A stretch of 50,755 nucleotides of DNA from an uncultured Bacteroidota bacterium (GTDB lineage Bacteria > Bacteroidota > Rhodothermia > Rhodothermales > Salinibacteraceae). Position numbers and translations under genes: made by a program. The DNA lies in assembly GCA_913056185.1 (NCBI GenBank), contig CAJXLV010000026.1, positions 1 to 50,755 of the forward strand, given 5' to 3'. The number at the start of each line of letters is the position of its first letter. Position 1 is the first letter of the stretch. Shown in pieces: positions 24,920 to 34,032 of the stretch. The notes below the pieces were generated by a model that was not told the origin of the DNA, made no database searches, and was given only the letters and a program-made list of their open reading frames with translations.

Positions 24920-27900
24920 CTACTCCGACGCGACAGAGCTGGGAGACTGGCCGGCATGACGATGGAAGGCGCGGCTAAAGCTGGAGAGCCGCTCGTACCC
25001 GACGGCGTACGCGACCTGCGTGACCGGTTCGCCCCGCTCGAGAAGCCGCCAGGCCTGTTGCATGCGGACGTCTGTGATCAGGGCGGAGGGAGAGAGGTCC
25101 GCCGTCTCTTGGAGCCGACGATAGAGCGTTGAGCGGCTGGCCCCCACTGCGTTGGCCAGGTCATGCGCCCCAAAGTCCGGATCGCTCAGGTGCTTCCGGA
25201 CTGCGGCCCGCGCCTCCTGCTCTACCTCGGAGCGCCCGGCAGGCGCGGCCGACGAAGGCGCATCGGTCGTCGCATCGGCCTCCAGTTCTGCACGGACCCG
25301 GCGGCGCAGGCGCTGCTGAAAGGCCACAACGCCCTCAACCCGCTGCCGGAGCACCGCCGCATCAAAGGGCTTGGTGATGTAGTCGTCTGCCCCCTCCCGA
25401 AGCCCCGCCACCTCATCCTGCGTGGTGGCCTGGGCAGTTACCATAACGATAGGAATGGCCCTCGTCTCGGGGATGTCTCGGAGGCGGCGCGTCAGTTCAC
25501 GTCCGTCGACCAAGGGCATCCTCACGTCTGCCAGGATGACGTCCGGCAGGTACTGACGGGCGGCTTCAAGCCCCGTGGCCCCCTCCTCTGCCCCAATCAC
25601 CTCGAACCCAGGCGTCAGGATGGACTCCACAAACCGGCGCACATCGGCATTGTCGTCCACCACAAGAACACGCTTGTCGCCCGTCGTCGCGTCGAGGGTG
25701 TCTGCACGTGCAGGGGCAGGGGCCTCGGGGGCAGGGTCCTCGGGGGGCGGGTCCTCAAGAGCCTGCTCCTCCGCCGATGGCGACGCGGAGCGAGGAGACG
25801 CCTCAGAAACGTCCTCCGCCCTCTGCTCCTCCGAAAGATGCGCTGTGCCCCGCGGGAACGAAGTAATGAACGTTGTGCCCTCCCCGACGGCACTCTCTAC
25901 CGAAATTGCTCCCCCGTGTAGCTCGACGAGATCCTGCACAAGCGCCAGGCCAATGCCGACGCCCTCCTGGCCGTGGGGGGGCGGCTCGGACCACTGCCGA
26001 GACTGCACAAACCGGTCGAAAATCGCGTCCTGGTCGGCCTCGGGGATGCCGACGCCCGTGTCGCGCACGACGACCGTCACCGCATCGGCGTGCGTCCGGA
26101 CCGCGACCGACACGCGTCCTCCCTCGGGGGTAAACTTGAGGGCATTCGAAAGCAAATTGCTCAGGATTTGCTCGAAGGCCTCGGGGTCGACATGGACCCT
26201 ATCCGCGTCGGCGGAGCGGTCGTCCGCGGCAGACTCCGCCTCGACTGCGAGGGCCAGCCCCTGCCGCTCGGCCCTTGGCCCAAACGACTGCACAACGCGC
26301 CGGGCCTCCGCTGCAAGGTCGACCGGGCGGGCCGCCAGGGCGTGGCGGTCGGCCTCCAGGTCGGCAAGGCCCAGGAGCCGGTCCACCAGTCGCCGGAGCC
26401 GCGACGCGTTGCGCTCGATGAATTCGACCTGTTGAGCCGCGTCCCCCGCAAGGCGCTGGCCCACGAGCTCCCCCAGGCGCTGGACAGGGCCCTGGATGAG
26501 CGTGAGGGGGGTACGGAGCTCGTGGCTGATGTTGGCAAAAAAGCGGCTTTTTGCGTCGTCCAGCTCCTTGAGCTGCGCCGCCTGCTCCTCCAGCCGATCG
26601 CGCTGCACACGCACCTTGTGGGTTCGCTGGTCGACGGCCCGCTTCAGCACCTTTTGGTGTTGGCGCAGGCGCCAGGTACGCCACCGGTACGCGGCGCCCC
26701 CGAGGGCGAGCAGTCCCAGGGCGCAGAGCCCGTAAAACCATCTCGTCTCCCACCAGTGCGGCGGGACGCTCACCGTCAGGCGAGCAGGTGTGGGGCTCCA
26801 CGGGCCGAGGTGAGTGCGCGCCTGCACCTCAAAGGTGTAGCGCCCCGGCGGCACCTTTGTGAAGAAGGCCCGGTGGCGCTCGTGCGTGTGCACCCACTCG
26901 CGCTGCAGGCCGGCAAGGCGATAGCGGTAGGTAACCTCCGTGGGGTCGTCCAGGCGCAGGTTATCGTACGTCACCTCAAAGGTGCGCTGCGCGGCCCCCA
27001 GCGTGACGCTCTCGGTGGTGTCTGCGGAGACGACGCGACCGTTGCTCACCACCGCTTCGACGTGAATCGGCGGGGGGGGCGGATTCGTGGGAATGTCGGC
27101 CGGATCCACGCTCACAGCCCCGCCCTGTGTGGGGACCCAGAGGCGCCCGTCCTGAGCAACAATGCCGGCCGGCTGCACGCCCCCGTTCGCTTCGCGGCTG
27201 CGCAGCCCGTCGCGGGTCGTGTACGTGACTGCGTGCACCCGACGGGCCTCCCCCCGCGCCAGCGCCTCCAACTCGTGCTTCCATACCCAGAAGAGGCCAC
27301 GGTTGCTGCTCATCCAGAGGCGCCCCTGGCCGTCCTGAAGAATTTGACCGAGGGCGTTGTCATAAAGCCCCTCCTCTTCCCCGTAAGCGGTGGTGGAGGC
27401 CACGAGGGCCGTGTCGGAGGGGCTCAGCTCCACCCGGTTGAGGCCCGCATTCGACAATGCCACCCAGAGCACCTCCGCCCCAGTGGAGTCTTGGTAGATA
27501 TCGCTGACAAAGTTGGACGAGAGCCCATCCGAGACCGTCACGGCCTCGAATGCGCCGTCGGCATAGCGGGCAATTCCGCCTCCGCGGGTCCCCACCCAGA
27601 TCGTGCCCGCGGGCGTTTCGTGAATCGTCCTGACGTCGCTGTGGGGAAGGCCGCTGTTCGTAGGGGTAAACCGGACCCAGTCGCTATCCGGGGCCATGCA
27701 CGCACGGTCGCACCGGTACAGGCCCTTGTCCTCCGAGCCGGCCCACAGGCGGCCCTGGCGGTCTTCGTAGAGGGCCCGGACACGTGCCCGGATCGGGCTC
27801 TCGGTCGCAGGGCGGGCACAGCCGCCCGCTTCAAACTGGCACAATCGCCCCGCCGCTCCACTCATCAAGAGCCGCCCAGAGCGGTCCTCATGCAACGCCC

Positions 27901-29236
27901 AAACGTTGACGAGCGGGTGTCCATTCTTCACCGGGCGATAATTCGTGATCTCTCCAGAGCCCTCAAGCCGAGACACGCCCCCGCCGAGCGTCCCCAGCCA
28001 GATGCTCCCCTTCTTACGCTGCTCGATGGGATAGACGTTGCTGCTGGCCAGCCCCTCCGGCGCTCCGTAGACCGCAAACGGAGACGGACGAAGGCGAAAG
28101 AGCCCGTGCCGAGCCGTCCCGACCCAGACAGTCCCCCGCTGCCCGAAGAAAAGGCTTTGCACGGTCGATTCTGCGTCGAACACGGGCGCACGCCCCCGAT
28201 ACACCGTCGTGCCCGCGACGAGCCACACCTGCCCGTTCGGGCCGCGGTCGATTAGGGTGCGAGCGCGCGTGGGGGCCGTTACCGACCGTCGGGTCACTGG
28301 CACAAGGCGCCCCTCGTTACACTGAAAAATGCCGTCTCGGGCGACGGCCAGGCACGAGCCTGCGCCCGTTTCCCCTGCAGAGGGGGTCGGCTCTACGTCG
28401 AACACTGAGAGGGCGCTGTCCCTCTCTCGTGGAACGTCTACCAGACGCCCCCCGCTCCACCGCTGAAGCCCTCCCGGCATCCCGATCCAAATCTGGTTGC
28501 CCCGGCCTTCCGCAAGCGCCCAGACGTGCCGCCCAGCGAGCCCCTCCTCGGTCGTCAGGTGCCGGACTCCCCCATTCGGGCTTCGGGCATACAGTCCTTC
28601 GCCCTTTGTGCCAACCCACAGCGTCCCGTCCGCCGCCACCAGCAGCGTCCGCACAGGTGCTGAGAGGGCCCTGGGAGACACCCGCCGGAGCGCGCCCTCT
28701 CGGTAGGTGGACACGCCGGCTTGCGTTCCGAGCCAAAGGTGCCCGTCGTGCCCCTCCCGGAGCACATTGACCCCTTCGGCAACAGTGGTAAACCTGCCGT
28801 CCTGGACCCGGACGAGGTGGCGCGACTCGGTCTGCACCCAGAGCCCATCCGCCCGCGCGTGGAGGGACAACACACGATTATTCGGGAGTCCCTCGTGCTG
28901 TGCAGATCGAAAAACCGTCACCTCCGTGCCGTCGAACCGGACGAGGCCGTCGTAGGTGGCGAGCCAGAGGTAGCCGTCCTCCGTCTGTGCAATGTCGTTG
29001 ATGGAGTTGACTGGAAGTCCGTCCTCGGTCGTCCACTGTGTCTGTACGTACCGCCGAGGCGTGTCCCCAAGGGTCGCCTCGGCGGTATCCGTCTCCGCAG
29101 GCCTCTGTCCGCAGGTATCTGCAAGTCCCCCGATCGCACCGAGCCACATCCCCACCACGGCCCCGAGCATGCCTGCAAGGTTCACGCGTGCAGCGCGTCT
29201 GAGGAAACGGCCGAACAACTCTACAGGCCGGATCAT
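24920..29236 (-). CDS. Hybrid two-component system protein (Reg_prop sensor, histidine kinase, receiver, AraC output)
   Basis: The product has about 1438 residues and combines a whole signalling path. An N-terminal membrane or signal segment (about 1-40) is followed by two seven-blade Reg_prop-type propellers with repeats such as DGYLWLATYDGLVRFDG and GTIWVGTRGGGIARY (about 50-750), a Y_Y_Y domain (about 760-825) and a membrane helix near 832-850. Then come HisKA with His at about 905 (NISHELRTPL), HATPase (NLLSNALKFTPEGG, DTGVGIP, GVGIGLAL), an acidic linker, a receiver with VVDD and D at about 1236 (VILADVRMP), and an AraC-type helix-turn-helix at the end. In Bacteroides such proteins sense glycan fragments and switch on utilisation loci; no susCD or hydrolase genes are beside this one. 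The ATG at 29236 has no Shine-Dalgarno site. Confidence 0.93.
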   Translation of the reverse strand: MIRPVELFGRFLRRAARVNLAGMLGAVVGMWLGAIGGLADTCGQRPAETDTAEATLGDTPRRYVQTQWTTEDGLPVNSINDIAQTEDGYLWLATYDGLVRFDGTEVTVFRSAQHEGLPNNRVLSLHARADGLWVQTESRHLVRVQDGRFTTVAEGVNVLREGHDGHLWLGTQAGVSTYREGALRRVSPRALSAPVRTLLVAADGTLWVGTKGEGLYARSPNGGVRHLTTEEGLAGRHVWALAEGRGNQIWIGMPGGLQRWSGGRLVDVPRERDSALSVFDVEPTPSAGETGAGSCLAVARDGIFQCNEGRLVPVTRRSVTAPTRARTLIDRGPNGQVWLVAGTTVYRGRAPVFDAESTVQSLFFGQRGTVWVGTARHGLFRLRPSPFAVYGAPEGLASSNVYPIEQRKKGSIWLGTLGGGVSRLEGSGEITNYRPVKNGHPLVNVWALHEDRSGRLLMSGAAGRLCQFEAGGCARPATESPIRARVRALYEDRQGRLWAGSEDKGLYRCDRACMAPDSDWVRFTPTNSGLPHSDVRTIHETPAGTIWVGTRGGGIARYADGAFEAVTVSDGLSSNFVSDIYQDSTGAEVLWVALSNAGLNRVELSPSDTALVASTTAYGEEEGLYDNALGQILQDGQGRLWMSSNRGLFWVWKHELEALARGEARRVHAVTYTTRDGLRSREANGGVQPAGIVAQDGRLWVPTQGGAVSVDPADIPTNPPPPPIHVEAVVSNGRVVSADTTESVTLGAAQRTFEVTYDNLRLDDPTEVTYRYRLAGLQREWVHTHERHRAFFTKVPPGRYTFEVQARTHLGPWSPTPARLTVSVPPHWWETRWFYGLCALGLLALGGAAYRWRTWRLRQHQKVLKRAVDQRTHKVRVQRDRLEEQAAQLKELDDAKSRFFANISHELRTPLTLIQGPVQRLGELVGQRLAGDAAQQVEFIERNASRLRRLVDRLLGLADLEADRHALAARPVDLAAEARRVVQSFGPRAERQGLALAVEAESAADDRSADADRVHVDPEAFEQILSNLLSNALKFTPEGGRVSVAVRTHADAVTVVVRDTGVGIPEADQDAIFDRFVQSRQWSEPPPHGQEGVGIGLALVQDLVELHGGAISVESAVGEGTTFITSFPRGTAHLSEEQRAEDVSEASPRSASPSAEEQALEDPPPEDPAPEAPAPARADTLDATTGDKRVLVVDDNADVRRFVESILTPGFEVIGAEEGATGLEAARQYLPDVILADVRMPLVDGRELTRRLRDIPETRAIPIVMVTAQATTQDEVAGLREGADDYITKPFDAAVLRQRVEGVVAFQQRLRRRVRAELEADATTDAPSSAAPAGRSEVEQEARAAVRKHLSDPDFGAHDLANAVGASRSTLYRRLQETADLSPSALITDVRMQQAWRLLERGEPVTQVAYAVGYERLSSFSRAFHRHAGQSPSSVASE

Positions 29237-29256
29237 GACAAAAGGAGGAAGCTGAG

Positions 29257-29622
29257 ATTGACACTCCCCCGACAAATGCGAAGCATTCACGTCCGCAAAA
29301 GACCGGGGGAGTCGACCATTCATCGACCGGGGCCGACGACCGCAACCGCGTCGGTCTTCTCCAGGTGCGTTTCCCAACTGGAGCTTCAGGTGGAGGCTCG
29401 GGCATGTCCCGCCCTACCGACAAAAGATCTACCGATAAAAGAGACAGCCGCCTGGGCATGGCTGACTGCACGACGAACACTCTTCCGGGCTGATGCGGGT
29501 CCGAGAACGGAGGCGCGAGACGGGCCTCGAACCGACAGGGTCATCCGCCCGCCCGTTCATGCCCCCGCACTAAAGCACGGAGCTCTACAAGCCCTTCTCG
29601 CGCTCTACCCACCCTCGTAGAG
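29257..29622 (-). mobile_element. Decayed IS200/IS605-type (TnpB) element with both ends, no intact gene
   Basis: One end starts TTGACACTCCCCC and carries a perfect 9-bp inverted repeat (29263-29271 with 29304-29312) enclosing a second hairpin AATGC/GCATT. It then shares CATTCATCGACCGG (29317-29330) with the TnpB-bearing relic at 34884. The other end (CTAAAGC..GAG..CTCTACA..GCCCTTCTC..CTCTACCCA, near 29571-29622) matches the far end of that same relic. The tnpB body between is almost wholly lost. It lies only 20 bases upstream of the hybrid-sensor start, so it may influence that promoter. Confidence 0.65.
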
Positions 29623-30370
29623 ACAACCATCATGTATCCCCCGCTGTTCATGCGGTTAATGTCGCTGGACGCCGATACATTTTTTCGTTCGTTACTTTGC
29701 CAACGAAGACGAAATCATCCGTGAAAGGGATGATGCCCTTTGAGCAGCAAAAAGTGATCGTGCTTGATTTCTAAAGTACGTGGGCGCGCCAGCATATCAA
29801 AACAACCCCTCACGGAACGCACCGATCTATGACGCCCTCTTCACTTTTTGAGTATCTTTAACCGCCAGATGTGTGGAGCAGGCCACAGACCGACACGTCG
29901 TCTCGGCCGAAATCGTAGTGATTTCTGCCCCATTGTTCCTCTGAGTTCCCCTTTCTACTTCCTGGACCCGTCTCGTGCATCTTCGTTGAAGACGCCGCTG
30001 CCTACCGTCTTTTCGAAGGCACCGCCGTACATTGAAAACGTTGCATCTTTGAGATACAAATTGTATAGATGCCAAAAGCGTTTCTGCGGCTTCTGCAACG
30101 GGGGTGGTGCCGCCGACACGCGGGTCGACATCTGCCGCGCAATCTTCCTCGGACGCTTCAGGGACACCGACAATGTTCGTTCTGTAAAGAGGGCGTCCCA
30201 CTGCCCCCTTGACGCATGGCCCACGGCATGTTCGGAGGAGAGGTCGCATCGCCGCTTTTCTGATCAGACGATGTCGGCATCCTCGTGAGAGTGGGGTTGC
30301 CTCAACACGCCCCACGAAAAAGAAGCTCATGCATCCTCAATACTGTAAAATGCTCCGAAACATCTGAGGA
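29623..30370. other. Less GC-rich gene-poor region
   Basis: About 750 bases between the IS605-like relic and the bactofilin gene, visibly richer in A and T than the rest of the window. Short frames exist on both strands but none has a recognisable domain. It may be transferred or degenerated DNA, or hold a long leader of the bactofilin gene. Confidence 0.5.
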
Positions 30371-30883
30371 ATGAGTGTACAGACGGGATCTTGTCCCAAT
30401 TTCCACCCCGTTCCCACCCCTCAATTCGTTTCAAACAATCCTTTACTATCCCAACGCCTCCCTTTACCTCCCGTGCATTCAACGACAGCCGACGCCCCGC
30501 CCGTCACCACACTTAGCGACAATACCCTGTTCAAGGGAACATACCAGTCGGAAGAAAGCCTTCGCGTCTGCGGCCGTACCGTCGGAAAACTGGCGACGCA
30601 GAACCACCTTGCGATTGCCCAGGCCGCAGTGGTGCAGGGCACTGTGCGTGCCCAGGAAGCTGTTGTCGCCGGCACCTTTTATGGAGACCTGCACGTGGAG
30701 GACCTCCTTGTGCTTACCCATACCGCACGGATGAGCGGACAAATTAAGACGGGACGCTTGCGGATGGATGAGGGGGCCCTCATCCTCGGCGCCTGCGAAA
30801 TCCGCGTCGGAACGGTCCCCTCCGTCACAGCCCGCAGCGCCGACCCCGTTCAGGAATTGACTCCGTCGTTCTCGGTCGGTTGA
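30371..30883 (+). CDS. Bactofilin-family cytoskeletal protein
   Basis: The product has 170 residues. A disordered Pro/Thr-rich N-terminus (about 1-50) precedes a bactofilin beta-helix core built of short repeats (GTVRAQEAVVAGTFYGDLHVEDLLVLTHTARMSGQIKTGRLRMDEGALILGAC) and a short tail. Bactofilins polymerise without nucleotide and often guide cell-wall or envelope enzymes. Many are encoded with an M23 peptidase, which is absent here. The ATG at 30371 is the first in frame; no Shine-Dalgarno site. Confidence 0.88.
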   Translation: MSVQTGSCPNFHPVPTPQFVSNNPLLSQRLPLPPVHSTTADAPPVTTLSDNTLFKGTYQSEESLRVCGRTVGKLATQNHLAIAQAAVVQGTVRAQEAVVAGTFYGDLHVEDLLVLTHTARMSGQIKTGRLRMDEGALILGACEIRVGTVPSVTARSADPVQELTPSFSVG

Positions 30884-31367
30884 CGGTCCCCCCCGGCTAA
30901 AGCAATCATACACCGCTTCTTCCCTGCGGTCAGGGCGCCGGGAGATTCTTCGCGTTCTACACAGGCTGCCCTGGACTGGTCGGCCCGTTGGTCCTCGGTC
31001 CGCTCCGCAAGCCACACGCGAGAGGAGGGTGCCCCCTCCCCCCGAGGGGGAAAACCCTCGCCCAGGTAGACGGAAAGCAGACCCTGCCGGTTCGTCGTCG
31101 TTTCCGACCTCCTTCCTTAACGACGCCCCGATGCCCATCAAAACCACACTCCCTGCACATGTAGTTCCGACCACCACGACGTTCCGGCTGTGTTTGTGCG
31201 GAAGATCCGTGATCTTGTTGTCGATGGGCTGGAGTTGCTCTCTTTTCGACTCGGCGAGCTTCGTCCAGCGGTTCGAGCCCGCCGACAGCGGCCCCGCGGC
31301 GGCTGCAGAGCGAGCCCGCCCTCGCAGTGCCGCACATCGCTCACCACCACATGCCCCACCTCTTGTC
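30884..31367. other. Intergenic region with GC hairpins
   Basis: About 480 bases without a convincing gene. Near 31021-31060 there are G/C-rich inverted repeats (GAGGG..CCCTC, then GAGGG..CCCTC again) that could fold, and they are followed by only short A/T runs. It could contain the end of the bactofilin transcript. Confidence 0.45.
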
Positions 31368-31616
31368 ATGAGTGCCTCTTGGTCCCAGCACTGCCCGTTC
31401 CATGCCGACGACTCCCCCCGGGAGCGCGCGGCCTTCCGGAAGGGATGGCACTACCGCCGCCGGCACGGCCCTGGCGCACCGCGGATGGGGGAAGTGAAAG
31501 ACACAGAGATCGCCGACGAGGCGCTGTTGTCTGCATGGATGAAGGGCTTTTTGGCCGCCGATGCGCACTTTCGGGACCGGACGGGCGGCGCGTCTGTCTC
31601 GGTGGGCCCGCTGTAG
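31368..31616 (+). CDS. Small basic/aromatic protein, ribosome-modulation-factor-like pattern
   Basis: The product has 82 residues: MSASWSQHCPFHADDSPRERAAFRKGWHYRRRHG, then a spacer, then DEALLSAWMKGFLAADAHFRD. The order of a basic helix with RxAFxKGW and a second helix with SAWMxGF recalls the RMF/CrpP-type fold (helix, loop, W-x-x-G helix), but the match is loose. No signal peptide or membrane part. It ends 20 bases from the convergent exporter gene. Function unknown. Confidence 0.55.
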   Translation: MSASWSQHCPFHADDSPRERAAFRKGWHYRRRHGPGAPRMGEVKDTEIADEALLSAWMKGFLAADAHFRDRTGGASVSVGPL

Positions 31617-31636
31617 CTGTTGGCGAACGGCCCTTC

Positions 31637-33430
31637 TCACTCCGCCGGCACCCCCGGCTCCCGAAACTGATACGACGCCAGCCGGCGGTACAGCCCCTCC
31701 TCCTGCATCAGCTCCGCGTGGGTGCCGCGCTGCACAATGCGGCCCTCATCCAGCACAAAGAGGCGGTCGGCGTTCTGTACGGTCGAGAGCCGGTGCGCAA
31801 TGATGAACGTGGTGCGGCCCTCCATAAGTCGCTCCAGTGCCTCCTGCACCAGCGCCTCGGAGGCCGAGTCGAGCGACGAAGTTGCCTCGTCGAGCAGCAG
31901 CAGGCGTGCGTCCCGCAGCAGGGCGCGGGCGATGGCCACGCGCTGGCGCTGCCCCCCACTCAGCTTCACGCCCCGCTCGCCCACCGCCGTGTCGTAGCCC
32001 GCCGGCAGATCGGCGATAAACCCGTGCGCATTGGCGGCGCGGGCCGCCTCTTTTACCGCCGCGTCCGAGGCATCGAGCCGCCCGTATCGGATGTTGTCGC
32101 CGATGGTGGTGTTGAACAGCTGCACCTCCTGCGACACCAGCGCAATCTGCGCACGGAGCGACCGCCGCGTCACCGTCGCCAGGTTGTGCCCGTCCACAAA
32201 CACGCGGCCCGACTGCGGCGCATAGAAGCGCGGCAGGAGGCTCATGAGGGTCGACTTGCCTGCACCGCTCGGCCCCACCAGCGCCACTGCCTCTCCCGGG
32301 GCCACGTCCATCGACAGGTCGTGCAGCACCGGCCGCCCCTCTTCGTACGCAAACGTCACGTTCTGCAGGCGCACGCGGCCCTCCAGCGGGGGCAGGGCCG
32401 TTGCGTCCGGCGCGTCCTGGAGGGCCGGGGACGCATCGAGCAGGGCAAACAGCCGCTCCGTGGCGCCCGCCGCGCTGTTGAACGTGGAATAGAGCTGCGA
32501 CATGCTCCCCACGCTCCGCGCAATGTTGAAGGCGTAAAACACAAACGCCACCAGGTCGCCCTCCGTGAGGCGTCCTGCCAACACCTCAATGCCGCCGTAC
32601 CAGAAGATGGCCGTGAGGGCCGCAAAAAAGAGCAGCCCCACGCCCGATTCAAACAGGGCCGAGACGAGCACGCGGTAGCGTGCCGTTCCAAAGAGCTCCT
32701 CCACCGCATTGTTGTAGCGGGTCACTTCATAGTCGGACCGCGCAAACGCCTTCACGACACGGATGGCCGCGAGGGCCTCCTCCGCCACCGCCGTCGTGTC
32801 GGCCAGGCGGTCCTGGATGTCGCGCGCGAGCGCCCGGATTTTGCGTCCAAAATAGACAGCGAGCCCAGTTACGGCGGGCACGATGAGGAAGATAATGAGG
32901 CTCAGGCGCCAGTTGAGCACCACCATGAGGGCCACCGAGCCCACCAGCGAGAGCGATTGCGTAAGCAAATTGGGGAGGGCATCGGTCACCGCGCTCCGCA
33001 CCGAGCCTACATCGTTGGTGAGGCGGGAGGTGAGGTCGCCCGTGCGGCGGTCCTCAAAAAAGCGGAGGCCCTGTCGGTGGAGGTGGCGGTACACCTCCTG
33101 GCGCAGGTCCGCCACCACTCGCTCGCCGGTCCACCCCAGCAGGTACTTGCCGCCGAACGCCGCGGCCGAGCGGGCCAGAAAGAGCCCCACGAGCGCCAGG
33201 GCCAGCGTATCGAGCAGGGCGCGGTTTTCGTCCTGAAAGACCGCGTCCACCAGCTCGCGCAGGCCCAGCGGCACCACGAGCGCCACCGCCGCGCCCAGCA
33301 CCGTCAGGGCCACGGCCGCCCCCAGCCGCCCCCGGTAGGGCCACGCGCGGCGGAAGATGCGCCGGAGGGACGCCCACAGTCGCTCGGGGCGGAGCCGGGA
33401 ATCTTCGGACGAGGAAGTGGCCTCCGACAT
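31637..33430 (-). CDS. ABC exporter half-transporter (MsbA/multidrug type)
   Basis: The product has 597 residues, with a six-helix type I exporter domain (about 25-330; VALTVLGAAVALVVPLGLRELVDAVF first) fused to an ATPase with Walker A GPSGAGKST, Q-loop VSQEVQLF, signature LSGGQRQR and Walker B LLLLDEATSSLD. It should work as a homodimer that flips lipids or drugs across the inner membrane. The ATG at 33430 is chosen; the open frame to 33787 adds only low-complexity sequence. No partner transporter gene is adjacent, which favours a homodimer. Confidence 0.94.
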   Translation of the reverse strand: MSEATSSSEDSRLRPERLWASLRRIFRRAWPYRGRLGAAVALTVLGAAVALVVPLGLRELVDAVFQDENRALLDTLALALVGLFLARSAAAFGGKYLLGWTGERVVADLRQEVYRHLHRQGLRFFEDRRTGDLTSRLTNDVGSVRSAVTDALPNLLTQSLSLVGSVALMVVLNWRLSLIIFLIVPAVTGLAVYFGRKIRALARDIQDRLADTTAVAEEALAAIRVVKAFARSDYEVTRYNNAVEELFGTARYRVLVSALFESGVGLLFFAALTAIFWYGGIEVLAGRLTEGDLVAFVFYAFNIARSVGSMSQLYSTFNSAAGATERLFALLDASPALQDAPDATALPPLEGRVRLQNVTFAYEEGRPVLHDLSMDVAPGEAVALVGPSGAGKSTLMSLLPRFYAPQSGRVFVDGHNLATVTRRSLRAQIALVSQEVQLFNTTIGDNIRYGRLDASDAAVKEAARAANAHGFIADLPAGYDTAVGERGVKLSGGQRQRVAIARALLRDARLLLLDEATSSLDSASEALVQEALERLMEGRTTFIIAHRLSTVQNADRLFVLDEGRIVQRGTHAELMQEEGLYRRLASYQFREPGVPAE

Positions 33431-33626
33431 AGAGTGGAGCGTGTATGAAAGACAAGAGTAGCGACGCAATGCCGTGTTGCTACCTTTTCCTTGTCGAACA
33501 GGGTTCCCCCTCCTCATTACGCACTTGAAACCCTCTTCCCTCTCTGCCTGTGCCCGTCCGCAACAACACGAAGCTTCCGCTGTGGAAAAGAAACGATTTC
33601 CGCTCTTCCTACTCCCGCCCCGCATC

Positions 33627-34028
33627 ATGAAACGCTCCGCGCTGCTACTTGTCGCGACCGTCGCCCTGGCGGCCTGCTCCACCACCGGCGGGTCGCTCTC
33701 TTCCCTGTTTGGCAACGAGCGCGCGTCGTACGTCGAAGAGAACGGACTGACCGGCAAAGACAGTGTGCACGTGGTACAGGGGCGCATCTATCGCGGGATG
33801 CCGATCAATCACGCCGTGGCGGCGCTGGGTTCCCCCCGGCGGCGGGACACCGTCGAGACGTCCAGTGGGGCTCTCCGGGTGGAGTATCTGTACACGGCCC
33901 GCGCCAACGCCTTCGACCCCGGAAACCTGCCCCGGGCGTACGTCTACGCCCAGGACCGGACGGTCGCCGACTGGAAACACCTCGACCGCATCCCCCGATT
34001 CGATGCGTACTACGAGGGCGGGATGTGA
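33627..34028 (+). CDS. Small lipoprotein with a BamE/SmpA-like motif
   Basis: The product has 133 residues. The signal ends in a lipobox (VATVALAACSTT, Cys at about 17). The later part has VVQGRIYRGMPINHAVAALGSPRRRDT, which follows the pattern of small envelope lipoproteins of the BamE/OmlA type (G-M-x-x-x-x-V-x-x-L-G-x-P), then VEYLYTARANAF. It probably sits in the outer membrane facing the periplasm. A BamE role is only a guess, as the motif is widespread. It is divergent from the ABC exporter and convergent with the broken WYL gene. Confidence 0.75.
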   Translation: MKRSALLLVATVALAACSTTGGSLSSLFGNERASYVEENGLTGKDSVHVVQGRIYRGMPINHAVAALGSPRRRDTVETSSGALRVEYLYTARANAFDPGNLPRAYVYAQDRTVADWKHLDRIPRFDAYYEGGM

Positions 34029-34032
34029 GCGC

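Noticed and set aside
25973..28255. Long plus-strand open frame opposite the hybrid sensor
   Set aside because: Shadow frame with no recognisable domain; the sensor's domains on the minus strand are continuous.
29827..30330. Minus-strand open frame in the less GC-rich gap as a gene
   Set aside because: Cys/Arg-rich sequence with no domain, no RBS and frame features expected by chance; left as unassigned.
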